Source: Marine Group III euryarchaeote CG-Bathy1 (GTDB taxonomy: Archaea; Thermoplasmatota; Poseidoniia; MGIII; CG-Epi1). Taken from it: a stretch of DNA of 64,000 bases. The notes beneath the pieces are model-generated. The model did no database searches and was not told the DNA's origin. It was given only the letters and a program-made list of their open reading frames with translations. The position numbers were made by a program, and so were the translations under genes. This document shows positions 27,060-35,342 of this stretch, piece by piece. Every line of letters begins with the position of its first letter. The stretch's first letter is position 1. The DNA lies in the NCBI GenBank assembly GCA_001875425.1, contig MIYU01000001.1, positions 62,001 to 126,000 on the forward strand. The letters are read 5' to 3'.

Positions 27060-27089
27060 GCCTTATCATAGGACCCAGTTCATAAAGAA

Positions 27090-28109
27090 CTAAGTTCGCT
27101 TTAAATGTCCATAAATCAGTCCTATAGAATAGCCAAAATGTTGTATAAACATCACTATCGGAGCATACAGGGCCTGTTTGATTGATTTAGTCTGTTTTCC
27201 TATTAATAATCCTATCATACCTAATATAGCAAAATACAGTATTGTTATTCTCAAAGGAAGAATCATCGGTACTAATCCATGAAAATATTCAGCTTCTTCT
27301 ATATAATTTGAAAATGCAAGTGAATATAATCCAAACATAAATACAGATGCAATCAGAAAGAGATAATATCTAGGATGAAAACTACTTGGATGCATTTTAG
27401 TCACCATGGCCCTTGTAGCGCCATAGTTGAACATCTGTTTCAAAAATTCAATAGGTCTCGAACGTCGGTGATGCCAAACAACAACATCAGGTGCATATAG
27501 GATTCTAAAGCCTCTCTTTTTCAATCTTATATCAAATTCAACATCTTCTCCAGGCCACAGTTGTTCGTTAAACTCAACCTCATTAAAAACAGATTTTTTA
27601 AGAATATAATTACAAGTTGGATTATGATCTATTTCAATAGCCTTTTTTCTTTTAATCGTATATCTAAATGAAAATAAAAATTTCGAACCAAAAATTCTTC
27701 CAACAGCTTTAGCAAATGGCAATTCCTCTTCAGGTGTAAAATTCGGCCCTCCTACTCCTATAAATTCACTTTCTTTCTCTATATATCCTACAGCATTACT
27801 CAACCAATCTTCTCTAAGTAAAGTATCATCATCTGTAAATGCTATCATTTCGCCTTTCGCTTTTTGAACGCCAATATTTCTTTTATGACCTGCTGGTACA
27901 TTTTTGTAAATTGTTTTAATATCTATATTATTTTCTTTAGCAATTTCTACAGATCTCTTAATTCTGTTAGTTTCATGATCTCCTATTATTATAATTTCAA
28001 AATTTTCTACTCCATAATCTAGCTTTGCAGCCGTTTTTACAACACCCTTTAGAAATTTAGTTTTCCCCAATGTTGGAATCACTATACTGACAAATGGAGG
28101 ACCCTTCAC
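27090..28109 (-). CDS. Family 2 glycosyltransferase, membrane-anchored
   Basis: 339 residues. The N-terminal GT-A domain has VSIVIPTLGKTKFL, FTDDDTLLREDWL (DxD metal site) and GEDVEFDIRLKKRG, where GED is the usual acceptor-site acid. Three hydrophobic helices follow (YYLFLIASVFMFGLYS; ITILYFAILGMIGLLIG; PIVMFIQHFGYSIGLIYG). It most likely adds sugars to a lipid carrier or surface glycan on the cytoplasmic side of the membrane. No other glycan genes are nearby. Upstream of aIF2-beta. Confidence 0.88.
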   Translation of the reverse strand: MKGPPFVSIVIPTLGKTKFLKGVVKTAAKLDYGVENFEIIIIGDHETNRIKRSVEIAKENNIDIKTIYKNVPAGHKRNIGVQKAKGEMIAFTDDDTLLREDWLSNAVGYIEKESEFIGVGGPNFTPEEELPFAKAVGRIFGSKFLFSFRYTIKRKKAIEIDHNPTCNYILKKSVFNEVEFNEQLWPGEDVEFDIRLKKRGFRILYAPDVVVWHHRRSRPIEFLKQMFNYGATRAMVTKMHPSSFHPRYYLFLIASVFMFGLYSLAFSNYIEEAEYFHGLVPMILPLRITILYFAILGMIGLLIGKQTKSIKQALYAPIVMFIQHFGYSIGLIYGHLKRT

Positions 28110-28203
28110 ATTTTGAAAAATTGCAGTCCTTTAAAATAACTAGTGACTGCCCACTATTTTATTAATCTTGAAAGGTTATGCCTTTTTGAGGTCAAAGATT
28201 TAA

Positions 28204-31119
28204 ATGGAATCTCTCGTTAGCGATTATGCAGTTTTAGACAGTTTAATGAGATATAGAGTAAGGGACATTCTCTTGGTTTCTAGTCCATACGATTATTTTA
28301 CATTAGAACAAGACGGCCAACTAAATGAATTACTTCTAACAGAATATAAAGATTTGAATTTATCCTCCTATCCTAGAATAACTCATGCTCGATCCGGTGA
28401 AGAGGCTTTACAATTAATCAAGAAACACGATTTCGACGTTGTTGTTACTATGGCTCGCGTTGGAGAAATGGAAGTACACGTTTTCGCCACACTAGTAAAA
28501 AAAGTACATCCAAATCTTCCTGTTATTTTCCTCGCTTATAATACACGAGAACTTGCACTTTTCAAAGAAAGTGCTGAACTCGATAGAATCTTTGTTTGGT
28601 CTGGTGATGCTCGTATTTTACTAGCCATAATCAAATTAATAGAGGATGAAAAAAATGTAAATTACGATACCGTTAATGGCGACGTAAAAGTAATAATTCT
28701 CGTTGAAAATTCAATAAGATTTTATTCTTCTTACTTACCTCTTTTGTATCGTGAATTATTAAAACAAACCAGAAAAGCCACAGAAGGAGAACTCAATTTA
28801 CACCATAAATTGCTTCGAATGAGGGCGAGGCCTAAAATTTTACTAGCAACAACTATGGAGGAATCTCAATCATTTCTAAAATTATACAAAGATAGAATTT
28901 TAGGTATAATTACAGATTATAGATTCCCTCAAAATGGTAAAACTAATCCTGAAGCGGGGGCTCATTTAATCAGACGTGCCAGAAAAAAAATGAATACGTT
29001 ACCTATTATGTTACAATCTTCAAGAGACGAAGCAAGAAAAGTTTCCGAAGAACTCAATGTTTCCTTCATCGATAAAGAAGACGTCTCTTTACACAAAGGT
29101 CTTAGAAATTTTATGAGAACTGAATTAGGATTCGGCGATTTTATTTTCAAATTACCTAACGGTGAAGAAATAATACGAGTTTCTAACACTAAAGAAATGA
29201 TATCGCAACTTTCGAACGTACCTTTAGATTCTATCAAATTTCATGCAGAAAATAATCACTTTTCAACGTGGTTTGAAGCTAGAACTGAATTCAATTTAGC
29301 TTCAATTTTACGAAGTCGTTCTATGTCTGATTTTCCTACTTTAGAACAGATTAGAGATTATCTAATTGAAAAAATAAAGCAATTCGAACACGAACAAACT
29401 ATCGGAACTATAGCCGATTATTCTACTGATTTTATACCAAGGGAAACTGATTTTTTCCGAGTCGGCAGCGGTTCCTTAGGTGGTAAGGGACGTAGTCTTG
29501 CATTCTTCAATTCATTACTGTCAAATCTAAATTTAAAGGAAAAATACCCCACAGTAAATATCAGAATCCCACGTACTCACGTTATAACAACAGACGTTTT
29601 CGATGAGTTCATAGATTCTAGTAATTCCTCAGATAAATTATATGGCAATATTTCAGATGACGATGTCATAAATATATTCTTAGAACACCGTTTACCTGAA
29701 TCCATTTACAAAGATTTAAAATCTATTATTTCACGAGCTAAGTACCCTCTAGCTGTTAGATCTTCAAGTCTTTTAGAAGATTCCCAACACCAACCCTTTG
29801 CAGGCGTATATAGAACATACATGCTCCCAAATAATAATAAAGATTCTAAGATAAGATTACATCAACTTGCTAACGCTATCAAACTCGTTTTTGCATCCAC
29901 GTTTTTGAAAGATTCTAAAGATTATATTTCAGCCACCCCTAATCGTATCGAAGAAGAAAAAATGGCAGTCGTAGTTCAGGAACTTTGCGGGTTTGAAAAT
30001 AACGGCGCCTATTATCCTACAATATCTGGCGTGGCACGTTCCTATAATCATTATCCAATAGGCAGTATGAAACCGGAGGAAGGTGTAGTTTCAGCCGCTC
30101 TCGGTTTAGGTAAAGCGGTAGTGGAAGGTGAAAAAGTTTTCAGATTTTCTCCATCTCATCCAAAATCTTCATATCGTCCTTCAGAACCAGATGAATATGT
30201 GCGCGCTTCTCAATCTCATTTCTGGGCAGTAGATACTTCAAAAGAAATTCAAGACATTAATACAAATCCAGAACATTCTTTAACAAAACTCAAAATCGAA
30301 AGAGCAAAAGAAGATATGCAACTTCACTCAATAGGTTCAATTTATTCTCCTGAAAATAATGCAATATATGACGGTCTTTCACGAGAAGGTATTCCTATAG
30401 TTTCATTTTCTGGGATTTTGAAAGATAATAATTTTCCATTTTCTGATATTATTAACACATTTTTAAAAATAGGAGAAGAGAGTATGGGCAATCCCGTCGA
30501 AATCGAATTTGCTGCTAATGTAGATATTACATCAGATATTCAAGAATTCATTTTCTTACAGGCCCGTCCTTTAGTTTTAGAAACTGCAATAGCTGATTCA
30601 GATTTTGAAAATATAGATGGTAATATTATTTTACGTTCTACTAATTCTTTAGGTTCTGGAAGTATAGAGCATATTCGAGATATTGTTTTCATAGATCCAA
30701 CAACTTTCGATAGATCCCTTTCTGATAAAGTTCCTAAAGTTTTGGAAAAAATCAATAAAAAACTAATCAGCGACGGACGTCCTTACTTACTCATAGGTCC
30801 TGGTCGTTGGGGTTCCTCTGATCCATGGCTTGGAATTCCAGTTAAATGGGGCCAAATATCAGGTGCACGAACCATTGTTGAATGCCCTTTGGCCGATATC
30901 CCAGTAGATCCTTCTCAAGGAGCTCACTTTTTCCAAAATATAATTTCTTTCAATGTGGGGTATATCACTCTATCTGAAAGTGACGATATCTTAGATTGGA
31001 ATTGGTTAAATAATCAAAAAATAGAACGTTCTGGTCAAGTTAATCACATTCAACTTAAAAATCCTCTCAAAATTCTTTTAGATGGTCAATCTCGCAGCTC
31101 AGTTATATTATCAGATTAA
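28204..31119 (+). CDS. Fusion: two receiver-like domains + PEP-synthase-type ATP-grasp domain
   Basis: 971 residues. Residues 1-150 resemble a receiver domain but lack an obvious phospho-acceptor Asp (FDVVVTMARVG). Residues 155-320 look like a second receiver with an acidic start, an Asp in IITDYRFPQNG and a Lys in SFIDKED. From about 420 a pyruvate-phosphate-dikinase/PEP-synthase N-terminal domain begins: GSLGGKGRSLAF, PLAVRSSSLLEDSQHQPFAGVY and MAVVVQELCG. The C-terminus ends after GPGRWGSSDPWLGIPV and shows neither a swivelling phosphohistidine domain nor a PEP-binding TIM barrel. It probably transfers phosphate or ligates under receiver control; substrate unknown. It begins with ATG and stands alone. 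Confidence 0.8.
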   Translation: MESLVSDYAVLDSLMRYRVRDILLVSSPYDYFTLEQDGQLNELLLTEYKDLNLSSYPRITHARSGEEALQLIKKHDFDVVVTMARVGEMEVHVFATLVKKVHPNLPVIFLAYNTRELALFKESAELDRIFVWSGDARILLAIIKLIEDEKNVNYDTVNGDVKVIILVENSIRFYSSYLPLLYRELLKQTRKATEGELNLHHKLLRMRARPKILLATTMEESQSFLKLYKDRILGIITDYRFPQNGKTNPEAGAHLIRRARKKMNTLPIMLQSSRDEARKVSEELNVSFIDKEDVSLHKGLRNFMRTELGFGDFIFKLPNGEEIIRVSNTKEMISQLSNVPLDSIKFHAENNHFSTWFEARTEFNLASILRSRSMSDFPTLEQIRDYLIEKIKQFEHEQTIGTIADYSTDFIPRETDFFRVGSGSLGGKGRSLAFFNSLLSNLNLKEKYPTVNIRIPRTHVITTDVFDEFIDSSNSSDKLYGNISDDDVINIFLEHRLPESIYKDLKSIISRAKYPLAVRSSSLLEDSQHQPFAGVYRTYMLPNNNKDSKIRLHQLANAIKLVFASTFLKDSKDYISATPNRIEEEKMAVVVQELCGFENNGAYYPTISGVARSYNHYPIGSMKPEEGVVSAALGLGKAVVEGEKVFRFSPSHPKSSYRPSEPDEYVRASQSHFWAVDTSKEIQDINTNPEHSLTKLKIERAKEDMQLHSIGSIYSPENNAIYDGLSREGIPIVSFSGILKDNNFPFSDIINTFLKIGEESMGNPVEIEFAANVDITSDIQEFIFLQARPLVLETAIADSDFENIDGNIILRSTNSLGSGSIEHIRDIVFIDPTTFDRSLSDKVPKVLEKINKKLISDGRPYLLIGPGRWGSSDPWLGIPVKWGQISGARTIVECPLADIPVDPSQGAHFFQNIISFNVGYITLSESDDILDWNWLNNQKIERSGQVNHIQLKNPLKILLDGQSRSSVILSD

Positions 31120-32216
31120 TCATCATAATAATATATGTCAAACCAAAGTTCAAATGGCACTTCAGTTGCCCAAGTCGATCTTTCATGTCTAATCTCTATT
31201 GTCCATTCACCTAATTCTTCTTCATCATCAAATTTTCCCATCCAATAATCAATTTTCAAATGGTAAATCTGTGTTGTATTTTCTTCGTCATGGTTCTCCC
31301 AATAACAAACACCCTCATCATCTTCTTCGGTTCCACATGCAGTTCCATTAGGGAAATAAAGCCAAATATCTAAATCATTTCCATGTGAATTTCCTGCATT
31401 ATATTTGAGAGTCACTTCTACTTTTTGAACTCCCCAGCTATTAATGGGCATAGTATATTCTGGGTCATTATCTCCATCTGTGTCCTTGACTTCTCCTTCT
31501 ATCGTTGCATTATAATTGACATATATTTTAATCGCATCTCGGCTACCAGTTGTATCAGTTTCACCTTGATCATTAGTAATTTTTAGATATATCCAATAAA
31601 CACCTCCTTCAGCAAACCCGTATTCAATTTCAGCTGTTTGTGTTTCTTCTTCACTTTGAAATCCATCACCAGATTCGTATGAAAAATCCCATTCATATTT
31701 TATTATTTCACCATCACCAGCTGTCGATTCTTCCGCTGTAAACTCAAAATATACAGGGTCATTAGGATGCGCTACACCACGATCATTTCCATCTAAAGTA
31801 TCCACTACAGCAACTGGAGCATTTTCAGGTTCATTCACAGTAATAGTTTTATCTACTGAATCTTGGTCAATTCCATCACTTACTGTTAGTCTAACGACAT
31901 AAACACTTTCATCATAGTATGTCCACACAACATCCTTTCCAACTCTGTCTCGATCATCATTTGTTACGCCATTGCCATTAGCATCTTCATTCGGATCAAA
32001 ATCCCACCAATATTCCAAAGTATCGCCATCTTCATCAGTAGAATCTTCGCCTGAAAACTGTATTTCTGTATTGGTTTCAAAAGGGCCGTTCCCTCCCGCT
32101 ATACTGATTTTTGCTTCAGGAGGGTTGTTAGGAGGTTTTTCCTCGTCTATACATCCAGCAGTGAAAATTAGCAGTCCAACCAGTATGGCAAAGCTACCTC
32201 TCATATGTAGTTTCAT
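31116..32216 (-). CDS. Secreted PKD-domain lipoprotein
   Basis: 366 residues with a signal peptide and lipobox (LIFTAGC) followed by a Pro/Asn-rich spacer. Two PKD-like beta domains follow: AKISIAGGNGPFETNTEIQF up to VVRLTVSDGIDQDS, and AVVDTLDGND up to YWIYLKITNDQG. The first contains a DPNEDANGNGVTNDD calcium-loop-like segment. A final beta-sandwich (KVEVTLKYNAGNSHGNDLDI ... GEWTIEIRHE) resembles the P-domain of convertases. Likely a surface-bound adhesion or binding protein; no catalytic centre is seen. M5 is an alternative start. Confidence 0.75.
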   Translation of the reverse strand: MKLHMRGSFAILVGLLIFTAGCIDEEKPPNNPPEAKISIAGGNGPFETNTEIQFSGEDSTDEDGDTLEYWWDFDPNEDANGNGVTNDDRDRVGKDVVWTYYDESVYVVRLTVSDGIDQDSVDKTITVNEPENAPVAVVDTLDGNDRGVAHPNDPVYFEFTAEESTAGDGEIIKYEWDFSYESGDGFQSEEETQTAEIEYGFAEGGVYWIYLKITNDQGETDTTGSRDAIKIYVNYNATIEGEVKDTDGDNDPEYTMPINSWGVQKVEVTLKYNAGNSHGNDLDIWLYFPNGTACGTEEDDEGVCYWENHDEENTTQIYHLKIDYWMGKFDDEEELGEWTIEIRHERSTWATEVPFELWFDIYYYDD

Positions 32217-32273
32217 ATTTACTCATATTTAACATTCACCCATCTTCTTTTTTTCTTCCTTTTTGTGTAAATA

Positions 32274-32349
32274 TGGTGCAGGCGCTGGGATTTGAACCCA
32301 GGTTGAGGGGTTGGAAACCCCTAGTCATGCCAGACTAGACCACGCCTGC
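32274..32349 (-). tRNA. tRNA-Gly (anticodon TCC), CCA encoded
   Basis: Reading the minus strand, the acceptor stem GCAGGCG pairs with CGCCTGC, the anticodon arm is AGGGG-TTTCCAA-CCCCT giving anticodon TCC, and the T arm is CTGGG-TTCAAAT-CCCAG. The discriminator is A and CCA is encoded. There is no intron. Its 5' end is one base after the TAA of the 696-aa gene on the same strand. Confidence 0.95.
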
Positions 32350-32350
32350 T

Positions 32351-34432
32351 TTAATCCAATCTAAGTTGCGTTTGGCACCCAGGGCAAGCTACAGTTATTG
32401 GTCTTGTTGGATCACTAACCATAAGTTGTGTTTGACAAGTTGGACACGCTACAGTAACTCCTTGTTCGGAAGCCGGTGTCTCTGGTGCCGGTGCCGCTTG
32501 TTCATCTTCTAATGTTATGGTAGCTGCACATGATGGACACTGCACAGATATCGGTCTTCTTGGATCAGTAATATTCAAAGGAGTTTGACATCCACTACAA
32601 TTCACAGTCACTCCACCTCCATCAGGCATATCCATTGCCGGTGCAGCTGCTCCAGAATCATAATCTGCCGGTATATCTCCCCATTCGTCTCCAGTATCAG
32701 TTGCAAAGTCAGATGGGGCTGTCATTCCTTGGTCAAACTCCTGATTAGCAGCACCCTTTGATTTTTGTTTTAGGAAGTAAACAGAAGACCCTCCTATCCC
32801 TGCTAAAAGTACAGTGCCCACTATTACTAATGGTAGCCAACTAGGATAACTAGATCCACCTATAGTAGTTTCTTCAGGCGTTTCATCAGTCAAACCCGAC
32901 GAGACTCGAAAATCAATAGTCGTTTCAGATGTAAAACTTCCTTGAGAACCTAAAGATGTCGCTACAATGGTTAGGGTGGCTTCTTGAGTTTCAGAACCTT
33001 CAGGAGCTCGAACAATAATATTCACCCATTTCTCTTCTCCCGCTTCCAATGACATATCTCCAGAAAATTCAATAGTCCACGTATTGGTATCCCATCCAGG
33101 GCCAGCAAAATACGAGAATGAAACTATATCTGTAGAGCCTCCTCGATTTTCAACTTTAATATATGATTGCAGAGCTTCATCCTTATTTGCACTTATTAGT
33201 ATTTCACTACTAGTTGTTGAAATATATATGTTATAATCTCCCTTAATTACAATTGTTGCAATTACTTCAGCAGAATTAGTATCACTCTCTCCACTCACAC
33301 TCGCATTGAATTTAATACTATAACTTCCAGGCACAGTATCTTCTTGAGGGGTTATCGTCATAGTTACAGATTCTTCCGTAAATTCTTGCACGGTAATACT
33401 TTGATCTTCAGGAGTATCCCATCCTATTGCTATGTCGCTTACAACTAATTCTACAGTTACTTCTTCAGACCATTTATTGAAAATATCAAAATTAAAATTT
33501 ACAGGTGCAAAAGAACCATCATCTCGGGGTTCTCTCTGTATGGTGGCTGGACTCACATCTAAATCCACACCTCCACGAACACGTACTACTGTAGTGAAAT
33601 TCATATTTGTTGTTATTTCATCATTGTTTCCAGATGTGGCAATTAAAGTTAAATTATCGTACTCTCCAAATTCAACATTTTCACCCACCGTACTAACTTT
33701 AACTTGAACTACTACACTTTCAAAAGCATCTATTTCTACAGAATAAGTTTCACCACCTACGCCACCAGTTCCTTCAGGAGATATGCCAGATTCCCATTCA
33801 TAATCTTGCAGTTCTAAAGTTATATCATCATCAGCATTTCCTGTATTTTTGACCTTCACCATGTATAGTGCTTGAGATCCTTGGTCGACAGAACCGTTTC
33901 CATCTGTTTCAATAACACTTCCTTGTGCCATTGATAATTCAATTCCGTACGTTTCATCAATAACTACAGTTATCCATTCACTATATGGTCCATCTTCAGG
34001 TTCGTCTTGGTCTGTATGTGTTGCTATAATCTCTATTTCAAAACTCCCAGGTTCTGCGTTATCCAATCCTTCGATAGTCAAATTTATGTATCTAACTGTA
34101 AGCGTTGCTGCAATTTGTCTAGTGAATTCAGTTTTATTCTGAGCCGATATATCCGTTCCACCGTTATCTCCAGTATGTTCCCAATATAGATTAATTCCCT
34201 CGTCTAAAAGAGCATCTCTGTTTACATTCACTTCAAATTTAAAAGCCCCATTCTGGGTATTATCTTCATTATTCAATTTAAAATTAATATATCCTTTACC
34301 ACCCGGTCCCGTATGCACTTCTGGATTTCCCATGGTGTCAAATTCGTAGGCAGATTCCGCACTAGAATTACTCACAATTGGAGAAAATCCAATTAGTAAA
34401 AGTGCAATTACCAAAGTAGCTCTAAACTTCAT
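32351..34432 (-). CDS. Large secreted Ig-like protein with cytoplasmic zinc-ribbon tail
   Basis: About 693 residues from the ATG at 34432. A signal peptide (MKFRATLVIALLLIGFSPI) is followed by about 500 residues of repeated Ig-like beta domains in the NPCBM/CARDB style (for example MVKVKNTGNADDDITLEL and IKVENRGGSTDIVSFSYF). One membrane helix (WLPLVIVGTVLLAGIGG) precedes an acidic linker and two or three CxxC zinc-ribbon units (NCSGCQTPLNITD, VACPTCQTQLMVSD). The repeats would be outside and the ribbons inside. tRNA-Gly begins one base after its stop. Function unknown. Confidence 0.75.
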   Translation of the reverse strand: MKFRATLVIALLLIGFSPIVSNSSAESAYEFDTMGNPEVHTGPGGKGYINFKLNNEDNTQNGAFKFEVNVNRDALLDEGINLYWEHTGDNGGTDISAQNKTEFTRQIAATLTVRYINLTIEGLDNAEPGSFEIEIIATHTDQDEPEDGPYSEWITVVIDETYGIELSMAQGSVIETDGNGSVDQGSQALYMVKVKNTGNADDDITLELQDYEWESGISPEGTGGVGGETYSVEIDAFESVVVQVKVSTVGENVEFGEYDNLTLIATSGNNDEITTNMNFTTVVRVRGGVDLDVSPATIQREPRDDGSFAPVNFNFDIFNKWSEEVTVELVVSDIAIGWDTPEDQSITVQEFTEESVTMTITPQEDTVPGSYSIKFNASVSGESDTNSAEVIATIVIKGDYNIYISTTSSEILISANKDEALQSYIKVENRGGSTDIVSFSYFAGPGWDTNTWTIEFSGDMSLEAGEEKWVNIIVRAPEGSETQEATLTIVATSLGSQGSFTSETTIDFRVSSGLTDETPEETTIGGSSYPSWLPLVIVGTVLLAGIGGSSVYFLKQKSKGAANQEFDQGMTAPSDFATDTGDEWGDIPADYDSGAAAPAMDMPDGGGVTVNCSGCQTPLNITDPRRPISVQCPSCAATITLEDEQAAPAPETPASEQGVTVACPTCQTQLMVSDPTRPITVACPGCQTQLRLD

Positions 34433-34523
34433 ATTAATCACCTTTTTGTTACTGCCTCACCCTAACCATGTTTTAATCCTTACCGCCAGATATATATTAA
34501 TCATATCATCGCCATCTATATCT

Positions 34524-35342
34524 ATGAATATAACTGATAATCATTTTCATCTGGATCCAAGAGGCAGGCAAGATTTGGCCGTTCGAGAGTTTATGAAAGC
34601 TGGCGGCACACGTTTAGTTTTAGTCCATAAACCATATTCATCTTGGTTCACTTTAAACGGTTTTATAGAGGATGTCAATACAACTTTAACATTAGCTAAA
34701 AAAGCCAGAGAAGAAGGTGCCAAAGTCGCAGTTGTTGCAGCACCACACCCAATTGAACTTTTGAAATTATCTGAAAAACTATCTTTAGACAAAGCACAAG
34801 AACTGTATTTAGACTGTGTATCTTATTGTTCTAATTTAGTTTCTGAAAATGTATTGGTAGGCTTGGGTGAGCTGGGACGTCCCCATTTCCCAGTTGAAAA
34901 CAATATGTGGAATTTTTCGAATAAAACATTATTTCATTCACTTCAAATAGCAAAGGAGGTGGATGCTGCTGTAGTACTTCACACCGAATCTGCCGATTCT
35001 TCCGTAATGAAAGATTTAGCTTCGATAGCAGACAAATCTTCATTTCCAAAGAACAAACTCGTTAAACATTATGGTGGTCCTGCCGCCTTAGAAAATAGCT
35101 ACGGGTTACATGTTTCAATTTTAGCTTCTAAATCTAATATAAACGCTTCCGCTCAATTAAACTTACCATTCATGATGGAAACGGATTATCTAGATGACCC
35201 CAACAGACCTGGTGCTGTTTTAGGTCCAAAAACCGTTCCTAAGCGTACTAAAATCAGTCTCGAAAACAACCTCATAAATGAAGATACGGCATATCAAATA
35301 CATGAATCATTACCGGATTTAATTTACAAATCCTTTAATTAA
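34524..35342 (+). CDS. TatD-like metal-dependent hydrolase
   Basis: 272 residues from the ATG at 34524 (MNITDNHFHLDPRG); the track's longer start adds an unconvincing hydrophobic N-terminus. HFHLD gives the first metal ligands of the amidohydrolase TIM barrel, VGLGELGRPHF a conserved Glu region, VVLHTESAD a His, KLVKHYGG another, and METDYLDD the final Asp. This matches the archaeal COG1099-like branch of TatD proteins. The substrate is not known; TatD relatives act as DNases or hydrolases. Convergent with the Lhr helicase gene, with an eight-base overlap of the ends. Confidence 0.78.
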   Translation: MNITDNHFHLDPRGRQDLAVREFMKAGGTRLVLVHKPYSSWFTLNGFIEDVNTTLTLAKKAREEGAKVAVVAAPHPIELLKLSEKLSLDKAQELYLDCVSYCSNLVSENVLVGLGELGRPHFPVENNMWNFSNKTLFHSLQIAKEVDAAVVLHTESADSSVMKDLASIADKSSFPKNKLVKHYGGPAALENSYGLHVSILASKSNINASAQLNLPFMMETDYLDDPNRPGAVLGPKTVPKRTKISLENNLINEDTAYQIHESLPDLIYKSFN

